A DNA stretch of 22,789 bases from JADJVL01 sp039812765. GTDB lineage: Bacteria > Acidobacteriota > Holophagae > Holophagales > Holophagaceae. Location: contig JBDIBF010000048.1 in assembly GCA_039812765.1 (NCBI GenBank), positions 1 to 22,789 on the forward strand, given 5' to 3'. The position numbers and the translations under genes are program-made. Under the pieces are notes generated by a model. It had not been told where the DNA came from and searched no databases. It worked only from the letters and a program-made list of their open reading frames with translations. How positions within the stretch are numbered: the stretch's first letter is position 1; every line of letters starts with the position of its first letter. Below, one piece after another: positions 1 through 6,947 of this stretch.

Positions 1-97
1 CCGGCTCGCGCCGGGCCGCGTCCCGGAAGGCCTCCAGGGCCTCCAGGGTCCGGCCAGCCGCCTTGAGGCGGTGCCCGGCCCGGGCGGCGGGGATCAT
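1..97 (-). CDS. TPR-like protein, N-terminal fragment (runs off the window)
   Basis: The ATG lies inside the rodA stop region: the last four bases of rodA (ATGA) contain this start, the same coupling seen at other junctions of this operon. The 32 visible codons read without a stop. From about residue 6 they match the tetratricopeptide pattern: A/G at the small-residue positions, an EALEAF core and a final Ala-x-x-x-x-Pro. This suggests a TPR protein translated from the rod-shape operon mRNA. TPR genes near elongasome operons are commonly scaffolding or envelope proteins, but nothing here tells the function. No signal peptide is evident at the N-terminus. The family call rests on about one repeat, so it is tentative; that the gene exists is better supported by the overlap and codon use. 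Confidence 0.6.
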   Translation of the reverse strand, partial: MIPAARAGHRLKAAGRTLEALEAFRDAARREP

Positions 98-1179
98 CGG
101 GTCTTGCCCTGGTGGTGCACGTTCATCACCACGCCCAGGGCCAGGAAGAAGCTGAGGGTGCTGGAGCCGCCATAGGTGAAGAAGGGCAGGGGGATCCCGG
201 TGGTGGGGACCGCGCCGGCCACCATGCCGGCGTTGATGAGCACGTGCAGCCCGAAGATGCCCGCGGCGCCGGCGCAGAAATAGGCGGCCGGGGCGTCGCG
301 GGCCTCCTTGGCGATGGAGAGGAGGCGCGAGAGGAAGGCCCCGAAGAGCGCCAGCACGAGGGCCACCCCGAGGAAGCCGCGCTCCTCGGCCCAGACGGAG
401 AAGACGAAGTCCGTGGTCTTCACCGGGAGGAAGTTGAGCTGGGTCTGCGAGCCGGCGGTGAAGCCCTCCCCCAGCAGGCCCCCGGCCCCGATGGCGATCC
501 GGCTCTGGTGGACCTGGTAGCCCTTGCCCTGGAGGTCCCGGGTCGGATCCAGGAAGGTGAGGATGCGCTCCTTCTGGTACGGCTTCAGACGATAGTTCCA
601 GGCCGCCGTGGCGAGGGCCGCGGAGGCCGCGAGGCCGAGGAGGACCCAGCGCAGGCGGAGGCCGCGGACGAGGGGGATGAGAAGGAGGATGGGCGTGAAC
701 GTGAGGGCCACCCCGAGGTCCGGCTGCTTGAGCACCAGGAGCATGGGGAAGAGCACCAGGCCCGCGCCCCCGAGCAGCTCCAGGTTCCCCACCTCCTCCG
801 GCGGCCGCGTCCCCAGGCGGTGGGCGACGAAGAGAAGGGTCACCCACTTGGCGAGTTCCGAGGGCTGCAGGCTCACCCCGCCGAGGGAGAGCCAGCTCTT
901 GGAGCCGGAGACGACTTTCCCGAGGATCAGCACGAGGACGAGGGCGGCCAGGCTCGCGAGGTAGACGGGGAGGCTCCTGCGGAGCACGCGGCGGTGGTCC
1001 CAGTTGGCCAGGACCGTCATCGCCGCGAGGCCGGCGAGGTTGAAGACCGACTGGCGGATCCAGAGGTTCGCGTGGACCGTGCCGCGGCCCGCGCTGTAGA
1101 GGGTGAGGGTGCCCAGGCCCAGGAGGGCGAGGATGAGGATGCCCAGGAAGGGGTCCAGGGGTCGCAGCGAAAGCCTCAT
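94..1179 (-). CDS. rodA: RodA, SEDS-family peptidoglycan polymerase
   Basis: RodA is the SEDS glycosyltransferase that polymerises lipid II into glycan strands during rod elongation, working with PBP2 in the inner membrane. The 361-residue product is almost entirely hydrophobic helices, as expected for about ten transmembrane segments, and its length is normal for the family. The FtsW/RodA/SpoVE signature near the C-terminus is intact: NAGMVAGAVPTTGIPLPF followed by TYGGSS. The start was chosen at the ATG overlapping the mrdA stop (ATGA), because the reading frame stays open far upstream into mrdA only through GC-rich codon bias. RodA follows PBP2 directly, the usual order. The stop overlaps the next start by four bases. 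Confident call. Confidence 0.96.
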   Translation of the reverse strand: MRLSLRPLDPFLGILILALLGLGTLTLYSAGRGTVHANLWIRQSVFNLAGLAAMTVLANWDHRRVLRRSLPVYLASLAALVLVLILGKVVSGSKSWLSLGGVSLQPSELAKWVTLLFVAHRLGTRPPEEVGNLELLGGAGLVLFPMLLVLKQPDLGVALTFTPILLLIPLVRGLRLRWVLLGLAASAALATAAWNYRLKPYQKERILTFLDPTRDLQGKGYQVHQSRIAIGAGGLLGEGFTAGSQTQLNFLPVKTTDFVFSVWAEERGFLGVALVLALFGAFLSRLLSIAKEARDAPAAYFCAGAAGIFGLHVLINAGMVAGAVPTTGIPLPFFTYGGSSTLSFFLALGVVMNVHHQGKTR

Positions 1180-3074
1180 CGCGCGTCCGTCTCGGCGGCC
1201 GTGGACTCCTCTTCCTCGGGCTTCTTCTCGAAGGCGTCGGGGAGTTTCCCGCCCGGGGGCGGAAGCGGCTGCTTGAGCCGGTCCACGAGCCAGTACTGGC
1301 AGAGCTTGCGCGCGAGGGGAGCGGCGGTCTTGGCGCCGAAGCCGGCGTTCTCCACCACCACCGCGAAGGCGATCTGGGGGTTGTCGTAGGGGGCGTAGCC
1401 CGCGAAGAGGGCATTGTCCTTGAACTTCTTCGCCAGCTTCGCGTAGTGCTGCTTGTCCACGAAGGTGGTGACCTGGCTGGTGCCCGTCTTGCCGGCCATG
1501 CCGAGGCGCGGGTCGTAGCTGTCCTTGGCGGTGCCGTAGCGCACCACGCCGACCATGCCCTCGGCGAGGCTCGCCCAGAACCGCGGGTCCAGTCCGGTCT
1601 CCTTCGGAGGCGGCGCGGGAGCGACCTCCATCTTGCTGGTCTCGTCGCTCCGGACGCCGTAGAGCAGGTGGGGGGTCAGGAGCTTGCCCTTGGTCGCCAG
1701 GGCGGCGTAGAAGCGCGCGAGGGCGAGGGGCGTCAGGCCGTTCTGGCCCTGGCCGATGGCGACGCTGATGGTCTCCCCCGCGTACCACTTCTCGTCCACC
1801 TTCCGCTTCGCGTTGCGGCGCTTCCACTCCCGGTTGGGGATGCGGGAGCCCAGCTCGTGGGGGAGGTCCACGCCGGTGGGCGCGGCGAGGCCGTACTTCG
1901 CCGCCGTGGCGTAGATGTCGTCCACGTCCAGGCGCATGCCCAGCTCGTAGAAATAGATGTCGCAGCTGTGGGCGATGGCCTGCACGAGGCCGATGGAGCC
2001 GTGGACCCCGTCGCAGCGGAACTCCCGGCCGTAGTACGTCTTCCGCCCCGCGCAATGGAAGACCGTCTCCGGGGTGATGATGCCCTTCTCCAGGGCGCAG
2101 AGCGCCACGAGGAGCTTGTAGGTGGAGCCCGGCGGATACAGGCCCTGGGTGGCGCGGTTGAGGAGGGGCCGGCTGGGGTTGCGGAAGTAGAGGTCCACCG
2201 TCTCCTGCTCCAGGCGGTGGAGGAAGATGTTGGGGTCGTAGCCGGGGCTGCTGACCATGGCCAGGATGCCGCCGTCGCGGAGGTCGATGACGACCCCGGC
2301 GCCCTGCTCCTCGCCGAAGCTGTCCATCAGCACCTTCTGCAGGCCGGCGTCGAGGGTGAGGTAGACGCTGCGGCCGGGCTTGGCCTCGTGGAGGCCGAAG
2401 AGGGCCACCTCGCGGCCAAGGTGGTCCACGAGGATCCGCCGCTGGCCGTCCTCGCCCTTGAGCTGCTCATTACGGCTCAGCTCGAAGCCGCTCCGCCCGA
2501 CGATCTCGTTGAGCTGGAACCGGCCGTTGCTCCGGGCGTAGACCTCCGGCGTGACCTCGCCGACGTACCCGATGACGTGGCCGGCCAGCTCGTCGCCCTG
2601 GTAGACCCTGGAGGGCGCCACCTCGATGCTGAGGAAGGGGAAGCGGGCGCGGAGCCGCTCGGCCTGGGCGAGGCCGGCCTCGTCCAGGTTGTCGAGGAGG
2701 CGAAGGGCCTTGTTGCCCCCGGCGCCCCGGCTCAGGGAGATCCTGCGACGCAGGAGGTCGGGCTCAACCTCCAGGGCCGCCGCGAGGGCCTCGGCCTGGG
2801 GCAGCGCGGTGGCCAGGTCCTCCTTCTGGATCACGAGGTGCAGGGCCCGGCGATTGTCCACCAGCCGGTAGCCGTTGCGGTCGAAGATGATGCCCCGGGG
2901 GGCCGGCGTCGTCCGGACCTTGATCGCCTGCTGCTGCGCGAGCCGCTGGAGCTCCCTGGACCGCACGAGCTGCAGCCACCCGTAGACCACCGCCAGGCCG
3001 AGGATCATCAGCCATGCGAAGGCCTGGAGGACGTTCAGGCGGTTGCGGAGGGTTCGGCTCTGGCGGAGGTCCAT
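1176..3074 (-). CDS. mrdA: Penicillin-binding protein 2, elongasome transpeptidase
   Basis: PBP2 is the class B transpeptidase that crosslinks peptidoglycan made by RodA. At 632 residues it has normal length. There is a short cytoplasmic N-terminus, one membrane anchor (about residues 17-36), a pedestal/dimerisation region (about 55-230) and the transpeptidase domain (about 255-600). The catalytic motifs are all visible: SxxK as STYK at 317-320, the second motif as SCD at 370-372 (PBP2 proteins commonly have Ser-x-Asp rather than SxN) and KTG at 529-531. The C-terminal tail after residue 600 is Pro/Glu-rich and probably disordered. The gene lies 24 bases downstream of mreD and overlaps rodA by four bases, so it should be co-transcribed and coupled to rodA. 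Confidence 0.96.
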   Translation of the reverse strand: MDLRQSRTLRNRLNVLQAFAWLMILGLAVVYGWLQLVRSRELQRLAQQQAIKVRTTPAPRGIIFDRNGYRLVDNRRALHLVIQKEDLATALPQAEALAAALEVEPDLLRRRISLSRGAGGNKALRLLDNLDEAGLAQAERLRARFPFLSIEVAPSRVYQGDELAGHVIGYVGEVTPEVYARSNGRFQLNEIVGRSGFELSRNEQLKGEDGQRRILVDHLGREVALFGLHEAKPGRSVYLTLDAGLQKVLMDSFGEEQGAGVVIDLRDGGILAMVSSPGYDPNIFLHRLEQETVDLYFRNPSRPLLNRATQGLYPPGSTYKLLVALCALEKGIITPETVFHCAGRKTYYGREFRCDGVHGSIGLVQAIAHSCDIYFYELGMRLDVDDIYATAAKYGLAAPTGVDLPHELGSRIPNREWKRRNAKRKVDEKWYAGETISVAIGQGQNGLTPLALARFYAALATKGKLLTPHLLYGVRSDETSKMEVAPAPPPKETGLDPRFWASLAEGMVGVVRYGTAKDSYDPRLGMAGKTGTSQVTTFVDKQHYAKLAKKFKDNALFAGYAPYDNPQIAFAVVVENAGFGAKTAAPLARKLCQYWLVDRLKQPLPPPGGKLPDAFEKKPEEEESTAAETDAR

Positions 3075-3098
3075 GGTTCTGCGGTCCGGGCGCCGGGC

Positions 3099-3581
3099 TC
3101 AGCGGTCGAAGGGGCGCCGTTGCAGGCGCCAAGCCACTGTACCCCACAGGGGCACGGTGAGGAGGGAGACGAGCCAGCCCCAGCCCCAGGCGTGGGGGCC
3201 GTTGGCCAGCCACGCGCAGGCGTGGGCCAGGGGGCCATGGGCGGCGGCGAGCACCGCGTAGCGGCTCCAGAAGGCGGCGAGTCGCCCCCCGGGGGCCCGC
3301 GCGAGGAGGTAGCGGGCCACCAGGGCCACCGCCATGTCGGCCAGCGGCGTGCCGCCCATGCGCGGCACCGCCCGGAGGGTCCCCTCCACGATCCAGCCGG
3401 CCGCGCAGGCGAGCAGGGCTGTGGTCAGGGGCGAGCGGGCCTGGGCCGCGAGCCCCACCACCAGCAGCAGGTGGAGCACCGCCTGGACATTGGGCCAGGG
3501 CGCGAGGAGAAAGATCGCGACCAGGGTCAGGAGGGCCAGGGCCTCGGCCTTCATGGGCAGGGGCGAGGGCTTCGGGCTCAT
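3099..3581 (-). CDS. mreD: MreD, rod-shape-determining membrane protein
   Basis: MreD is a small integral membrane partner of MreC and PBP2 in the elongation complex. This 160-residue product is Ala/Leu-rich with about four to five predicted membrane segments, ending in a short basic tail. It is poorly conserved in sequence, as MreD usually is, so the identification leans on size, hydrophobicity and its place between mreC and mrdA. I chose the ATG that overlaps the mreC stop (ATGA). An in-frame ATG nine codons later (at 3554) is an alternative and would still leave all membrane segments. The same stretch is also open in other frames because of GC-rich codon bias; those readings have no membrane character and are not supported. 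Confidence 0.85.
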   Translation of the reverse strand: MSPKPSPLPMKAEALALLTLVAIFLLAPWPNVQAVLHLLLVVGLAAQARSPLTTALLACAAGWIVEGTLRAVPRMGGTPLADMAVALVARYLLARAPGGRLAAFWSRYAVLAAAHGPLAHACAWLANGPHAWGWGWLVSLLTVPLWGTVAWRLQRRPFDR

Positions 3582-4483
3582 CGGGCCCCCTTCGCCGGAG
3601 CCTGGCGCGGGAGGCCCGCGTCGGGGGAACTCCCGGGCTGGGGCGGCGCGGCGGCCTGGAGTTCCAAAGGCGGGCTGGGCGGAAGGAGCAGGACCAGGTG
3701 GAGGCGGTCGAGGGGGGCCGCGAGGGAGACCTCGATGCGCAGCTCGATGTCCTTGGGCCGCACGGAGGACACGTAGCCCACCAGGAGCCCCCGGGGGAAG
3801 ACCCGGTCCAGGCCGGACGTGAAGACGGGCTCCCCGGGCTGCACGACCTCCTGGCTGCTGATGTAGCGGATCTCGGCGCGCCCGGGGCCGGTGCCCTGCA
3901 GGACGCCCGTCGCCCGGGAGCGGCCCAGCATCACCGCGGTGGAGGCGTTGTAGGCGTCCAGCGGCAGGATGGTGGACTGGGTCGGCGCGACGTGCCAGAT
4001 CCGGCCCACCACGCCCTCCGGAGCGATCACGCCCTGGTCCTCCCGGAGGTCCAGGTCGCGGCCGCGGTCCACGAGCAGGCCGCCGAAGGGCGCATTCCGG
4101 GTGTTCGCGAGGATCCGCGCGGCGCGGAGATCCAGGGGCAGCTGGTGCTGCAGCCCGAGGAGCCGCACGGCCTCCTCGGCCTCCGCGAGCCTCGGCGCGG
4201 CCTGGGCCTCCCGGACCTGGGCGTCGGCGAGGGCCTGCCGAAGCCGCTGGATCTCGGCCTGGGCCTCCGCGAGGCCGCGCAGGCGCTGGTCCCGGGCCGC
4301 GCGCCAGGCCTCCCACCTCTGGGCGAGACGCTCGGAGGGCCCGGTGAGGAGCCCGAGCGTGCGCCGCACCAGGAACCCTGGACCGCGGCCCCAGGCCACC
4401 CACACGAGGTGGACGAGCACCAGGAGGGCCACGGCGATCCGCTGAAGGCCGGCTCCCGTGAGGATGGCGCTCCGGCGCTTCAT
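3578..4483 (-). CDS. mreC: MreC, rod-shape-determining periplasmic scaffold
   Basis: MreC is anchored in the inner membrane and projects into the periplasm, where it activates PBP2/RodA. The 301-residue product has a basic N-terminus, one membrane segment (about 13-31), a heptad-like coiled coil rich in Ala, Glu, Gln and Arg (about 50-112) and then the beta-barrel MreC domain. Family landmarks are clear: PEGVVGRIWHV (about 155-165), RSRATGVLQGTG (about 188-199) and TSGLDRVFPRGLLVGYV (about 222-238). The tail after about residue 275 is Pro/Ala-rich. It starts six bases after the mreB stop and overlaps mreD by four bases. The order mreB-mreC-mreD matches the classic operon. Confidence 0.94.
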   Translation of the reverse strand: MKRRSAILTGAGLQRIAVALLVLVHLVWVAWGRGPGFLVRRTLGLLTGPSERLAQRWEAWRAARDQRLRGLAEAQAEIQRLRQALADAQVREAQAAPRLAEAEEAVRLLGLQHQLPLDLRAARILANTRNAPFGGLLVDRGRDLDLREDQGVIAPEGVVGRIWHVAPTQSTILPLDAYNASTAVMLGRSRATGVLQGTGPGRAEIRYISSQEVVQPGEPVFTSGLDRVFPRGLLVGYVSSVRPKDIELRIEVSLAAPLDRLHLVLLLPPSPPLELQAAAPPQPGSSPDAGLPRQAPAKGAR

Positions 4484-4489
4484 GGGGCC

Positions 4490-5530
4490 CTAGTCGAGGA
4501 TCTGGATGCGTCTCAGGAAGGGGATGTCGTCCAGCAGCATCGCGGTGCCGCGCACCACGGCGGTCTGGGGGTTCTCCGCCCGGAAGACCGGCAGGTGGGT
4601 CTCCTTGCGGATGCGGTCGTCCAGGCCCTGGATCAGGGAACCGCCGCCGGCCAGGCAGATGCCGCGGTCGATGAGGTCCGCCGCGAGCTGGGGCGGTGTC
4701 TCGTTGAGGGCCTTGCGCACCAGGTCGATGACCGCGTTGACCGGTTCGGCCAGTGCCTCGCGGATCTCCGCGTCGTTGAGGGTGAGGGTCTTGGGCAGGC
4801 CCTCGAACTGGTCGCGGCCGCTGATCTCCATGGTGCGGGTCTCGGCAGAGGGGAAGGCCGAGCCCAGGGACCACTTCACCTCCTCGGCGGAGGCCTCCGA
4901 GATGAGCACGTTGTACTTCTCCCGGATGTACTTGATGATCGCCTCGTCCATCTCGTCGCCAGCGATGAGGATCGAGTCGGAGAAGACCTTGCCGTTGTAG
5001 GAGATCACCGCGACGTCGGTGGTGCCGCCGCCGATGTCGACGATCATGCAGCCGCGCTTCTCGTTGATGGCGAGGCCGGCGCCGATGGCGGCCACCATGG
5101 TCTGGTCCACCAGGAAGACCTCGCCGGCCTTGGCGTCGTAGCAGCACTGGCGCACCGCGCGCCGGGCCACCTGGTGGGCCCGGGGCGGCACGGAGACCAC
5201 GATGCGGCTGAAGAACTTGCGCTCGGGCCGGGCCTTGGCGATGAAGGCCGCAAGCATCTTCTCGGCGGCGTCCACCTCGAAGATCATGCCGTCCTTCATG
5301 GGACGGATGGTGCGCACGCCCTGGGGCGCGCGGCCCAAGAGCTGCTTGGCCTCGTCGCCCACCGCCTCGACATCGCCGGTGTGGGTGTTGATGGCCACGA
5401 TGGAGGGCTCGTAGACCACGATGCGGCCGGCCTGCTTGGTGTGGATCAGGCTGGACGCCGTGCCCAGGTCGATGGCCAGGTCGGCGGTGAAGAGGTTGGT
5501 CCAGAAGGTCGGGGAGAAGAGATTGGCCAC
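4490..5530 (-). CDS. mreB: MreB, actin-like cytoskeletal ATPase (unusual catalytic motif)
   Basis: MreB forms membrane-bound filaments that guide lateral wall synthesis. At 346 residues it has the usual length. It starts with GTG, preceded by a GGAG element at a suitable distance. The N-terminal stretch (LFSPTFWTNLF) could be the membrane-binding helix. Nucleotide-binding landmarks are phosphate-1 loop DLGTASS at 21-27, phosphate-2 loop DIGGGTTD at 165-172 and adenine-site AGGGSL at 294-299. Odd feature: the family motif normally read as Glu-Glu-Pro-Met-Ala-Ala-Ala-Ile-Gly is here Asp142-Gln143-Thr144-Met-Val-Ala-Ala-Ile-Gly. The preceding SVPPRAHQVARRAV also departs from the usual SVPSG-x-x-x-VE-x-RAV. 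The protein still looks intact, and it is the first gene of the operon with mreC, mreD, mrdA and rodA. Confidence 0.94.
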   Translation of the reverse strand: MANLFSPTFWTNLFTADLAIDLGTASSLIHTKQAGRIVVYEPSIVAINTHTGDVEAVGDEAKQLLGRAPQGVRTIRPMKDGMIFEVDAAEKMLAAFIAKARPERKFFSRIVVSVPPRAHQVARRAVRQCCYDAKAGEVFLVDQTMVAAIGAGLAINEKRGCMIVDIGGGTTDVAVISYNGKVFSDSILIAGDEMDEAIIKYIREKYNVLISEASAEEVKWSLGSAFPSAETRTMEISGRDQFEGLPKTLTLNDAEIREALAEPVNAVIDLVRKALNETPPQLAADLIDRGICLAGGGSLIQGLDDRIRKETHLPVFRAENPQTAVVRGTAMLLDDIPFLRRIQILD

Positions 5531-5635
5531 GCCGGCTCCGAGAAACTCCCGGGGAGGGAACCTCCTAGGATGCCACGAAGGCCCGTCCAGGTCCCCGGTT
5601 TTATTGGGAATCTGGGGGGTTGGACGCGCCTGGTC

Positions 5636-5941
5636 TCAGCCCACGGGAGCCGCGGCCGCCTCCCGAAGTTCGTTGACCAGCAGGTCGGGGTTGAATCGCC
5701 CGGGGAATTCGCGGTGATAGCCCCGGACCCAGGTCCGGCCGTTCACCAGGAGGTAGGGGATCCCGCGCTTCCCCGTCTCGGCCTCCAGCCGTTCCGCGGC
5801 GCCCGGGACCGCCTCGATGTCCACCTTGGGCAGCTCGAGCCCGGCCTCGGCGAGCCATCGGTCGAGGCGGCGGCAGTCCGGGCACCAGGCCGCGGAATAG
5901 ACCACCAGGTCGAGGTCCAGAAGCTCCTGGGGGAGCGCCAT
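5636..5941 (-). CDS. Glutaredoxin/thioredoxin-fold protein with CPDC active site
   Basis: This is a 101-residue thioredoxin-fold protein without a signal peptide, so probably cytoplasmic. The active-site motif is Cys20-Pro-Asp-Cys23, preceded by the strand VVYSAAW. The cis-proline loop is at Ile61-Pro62 (GIPYLLVNG). Such small proteins reduce disulfides or shuttle electrons; the CPDC dipeptide does not fix the substrate, and the C-terminus (GYHREFPGRFNPDLL) resembles glutaredoxin-like YruB/NrdH-type proteins. I chose the ATG at 5941 because GGAAGGAG lies just upstream of it; a longer in-frame reading to 5983 lacks a ribosome-binding site. It is divergent from the following lipoprotein gene, with a 71-base gap, and lies 105 bases upstream of mreB on the same strand, so read-through into the rod-shape operon is possible. 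Confidence 0.82.
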   Translation of the reverse strand: MALPQELLDLDLVVYSAAWCPDCRRLDRWLAEAGLELPKVDIEAVPGAAERLEAETGKRGIPYLLVNGRTWVRGYHREFPGRFNPDLLVNELREAAAAPVG

Positions 5942-5958
5942 CGTGACTCCTTCCTCAC

Positions 5959-5972
5959 TGCCGGCACCGGCA
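5959..5972. promoter_or_regulatory. Short perfect palindrome in the divergent intergenic gap
   Basis: TGCCGG-CA-CCGGCA has 6-base arms around a 2-base centre. It sits in the 71-base gap between the divergent glutaredoxin-like and lipoprotein genes. Its position would suit an operator for either gene, but GC-rich DNA makes such palindromes fairly common and no clear -35/-10 pair is visible beside it. Confidence 0.25.
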
Positions 5973-6012
5973 CAACCTGTCATTCTGGTCCATTCGAGCC
6001 CTGGAGTCCTCC

Positions 6013-6609
6013 ATGAAGCGCGTGATGTCCATCTCTCTCGGCCTGGCCTTCCTGGCCGCCCTCGGCTGCGGCAAGGGTTCCAAGGATTCGGGCCCCGTCC
6101 TGGCCACCGTTGGCGCGGAGAAGATCACGGCCGCGGAGTTCAAGGACCTGGTCGAGCGCATGGCCCCGGACGCCGCGCGGGCGAAGGCCCTCCTGGAGGA
6201 TCCGGATCCCCGCCAGCGCACCCAGCGGAACGAGCTCCTCTCGAACCTCGCCAGCGCCTACGCGGTGCTGCAGGTCGCCAAGCGTGAAGGCCTGGACCGG
6301 GACCCGAAGGTCCAGGCCGAGCTGAAGGTGGCCATGGCCGCGGCGTACCGGCGCGCGATGATCGCCAAGCGGCTCCCCACCACCCCTCCGGAAGCCGAGC
6401 TGAGGGCCTTCTACGACCGCGTGGCCGCCGACGCGAAGAAGGCCGGCCAGGCGATCCCCGGCTACGAGGAGGTCAAGCCCCAGCTCGGGCCCGCCTGGAT
6501 GCGGGACCAGCAGCAGCGGATCCTGGGCCAGCTCGAGGAGGAGATCGCCCGGAAGGTGCCCACCACCTACGCTGACGGGTATGCCCCGTCCCCCATCAAG
6601 GGGCTGTAG
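6013..6609 (+). CDS. SurA/PpiC-like periplasmic chaperone lipoprotein without a parvulin domain
   Basis: The product has 198 residues with a basic N-terminus, a hydrophobic segment and a lipobox ending in Leu-Gly-Cys19, so it should be a lipoprotein. After a short linker, the strand VLATVGAEKITAAEF (about 29-43) is the typical start of the SurA/PrsA N-terminal chaperone domain. Helices follow with the usual LLSNLASAYAVLQVAKREGL pattern (about 75-94). In SurA and PrsA a parvulin isomerase domain would come next, before the final helix. Here only a short linker (about 125-150) separates the two halves, and the closing helix GYEEVKPQL...EEEIARK follows directly. It is therefore more likely a chaperone than an isomerase. 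The start is preceded by GGAG at good spacing. The client is unknown; outer-membrane proteins are a reasonable guess. Confidence 0.75.
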   Translation: MKRVMSISLGLAFLAALGCGKGSKDSGPVLATVGAEKITAAEFKDLVERMAPDAARAKALLEDPDPRQRTQRNELLSNLASAYAVLQVAKREGLDRDPKVQAELKVAMAAAYRRAMIAKRLPTTPPEAELRAFYDRVAADAKKAGQAIPGYEEVKPQLGPAWMRDQQQRILGQLEEEIARKVPTTYADGYAPSPIKGL

Positions 6610-6621
6610 CCAGCACCCCAG

Positions 6622-6637
6622 GGCCGGTTGCGGCCCG
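6622..6637 (+). other. GC hairpin just after the lipoprotein gene
   Basis: GGGCCG-GTTG-CGGCCC forms a 6-base stem with a 4-base loop twelve bases after the stop codon. There is no T-run, so it is not a standard intrinsic terminator; it could stabilise the mRNA 3' end or assist another type of termination. Confidence 0.35.
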
Positions 6638-6640
6638 AGG

Positions 6641-6670
6641 ATGCGGGTTCGAATCCGTCTCCCAGGGCCG
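6641..6670 (+). repeat. Degenerate copy of the tRNA-Phe T-arm/acceptor region, plus strand
   Basis: GGTTCGAATCCGTCTCC matches the T-arm and 3' acceptor region of the nearby tRNA-Phe (GGTTCGATTCCGTCTCC, encoded on the minus strand) at 16 of 17 bases, in the opposite orientation. The sequence continues with AGG after one extra C. The T-stem here is not properly complementary and no D-arm or anticodon arm precedes it, so it is not a functional tRNA. It looks like a remnant or inverted partial duplication. Confidence 0.5.
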
Positions 6671-6724
6671 CTTCCACCCTGTGGCCGCTCGCGCGACCTC
6701 CAGGCTCCAGGGCGCGACCCAAGG

Positions 6725-6807
6725 AATTCGGATTTGATTCCGTCTCCGCCAACACGAAGGCCCCCAAGATCGGGGGCCTTCGTGTTGGTGCCTGGAGACG
6801 GAATCGA
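6725..6807. repeat. Long imperfect inverted repeat spanning the tRNA-Phe 3' end
   Basis: The plus strand from about 6725 to 6765 repeats, in inverted orientation, the 3' end of the tRNA-Phe gene and the sequence beyond it (about 6772-6807 read on the minus strand). Shared blocks are GATTCCGTCTCC and then CCAACACGAAGGCCCCC, separated by a short gap of a few bases. The inner 17 bases of each arm (6749-6765 and 6772-6788) are perfectly complementary around the 6-base centre AAGATC. The arms reach about 35 bases, and the tRNA CCA tail (6786-6788) lies inside one arm. Confidence 0.7.
6749..6788 (-). terminator. Strong hairpin directly at the tRNA-Phe 3' end, likely bidirectional terminator
   Basis: A perfect 17-base stem with a 6-base loop begins at the CCA tail of tRNA-Phe. 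Its position fits a transcription terminator and processing signal for the tRNA on the minus strand, and it could also stop plus-strand transcripts from the lipoprotein gene. No clear T-run follows on either strand, so the mode of termination is uncertain. Confidence 0.55.
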
Positions 6808-6861
6808 ACCGCCGACACATGGATTTTCAATCCATTGCTCTACCAACTGAGCTACCCAGGC
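6786..6861 (-). tRNA. tRNA-Phe (anticodon GAA)
   Basis: A complete 76-base tRNA with encoded CCA. The acceptor stem GCCTGGG pairs with TCCAGGC (last pair G-T). The D-arm is GCTC-AGTTGGTA-GAGC, the anticodon arm ATGGA-TTGAAAA-TCCAT with GAA as anticodon, the variable loop GTGTC and the T-arm GGCGG-TTCGATT-CCGTC. All stems close with at most one G-T pair each. The discriminator base is A, as expected for tRNA-Phe. Confidence 0.97.
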
Positions 6862-6871
6862 GGGAAGCGCC

Positions 6872-6899
6872 AGATTACCAGGGAAGGCGGGGTTTTCAA
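6872..6899 (-). promoter_or_regulatory. Promoter of tRNA-Phe
   Basis: TTGAAA (-35), a 16-base spacer and TAATCT (-10) lie on the minus strand. The -10 is preceded by TG one base upstream (extended -10). The tRNA begins ten bases after the -10, leaving a very short leader. The position and the unusually AT-rich hexamers in this GC-rich DNA support the call. Confidence 0.6.
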
Positions 6900-6947
6900 G
6901 TGCGAAGGCCGGAGGCCTGGGGCATGCTAGGGGATTCGGAGCAAGCC

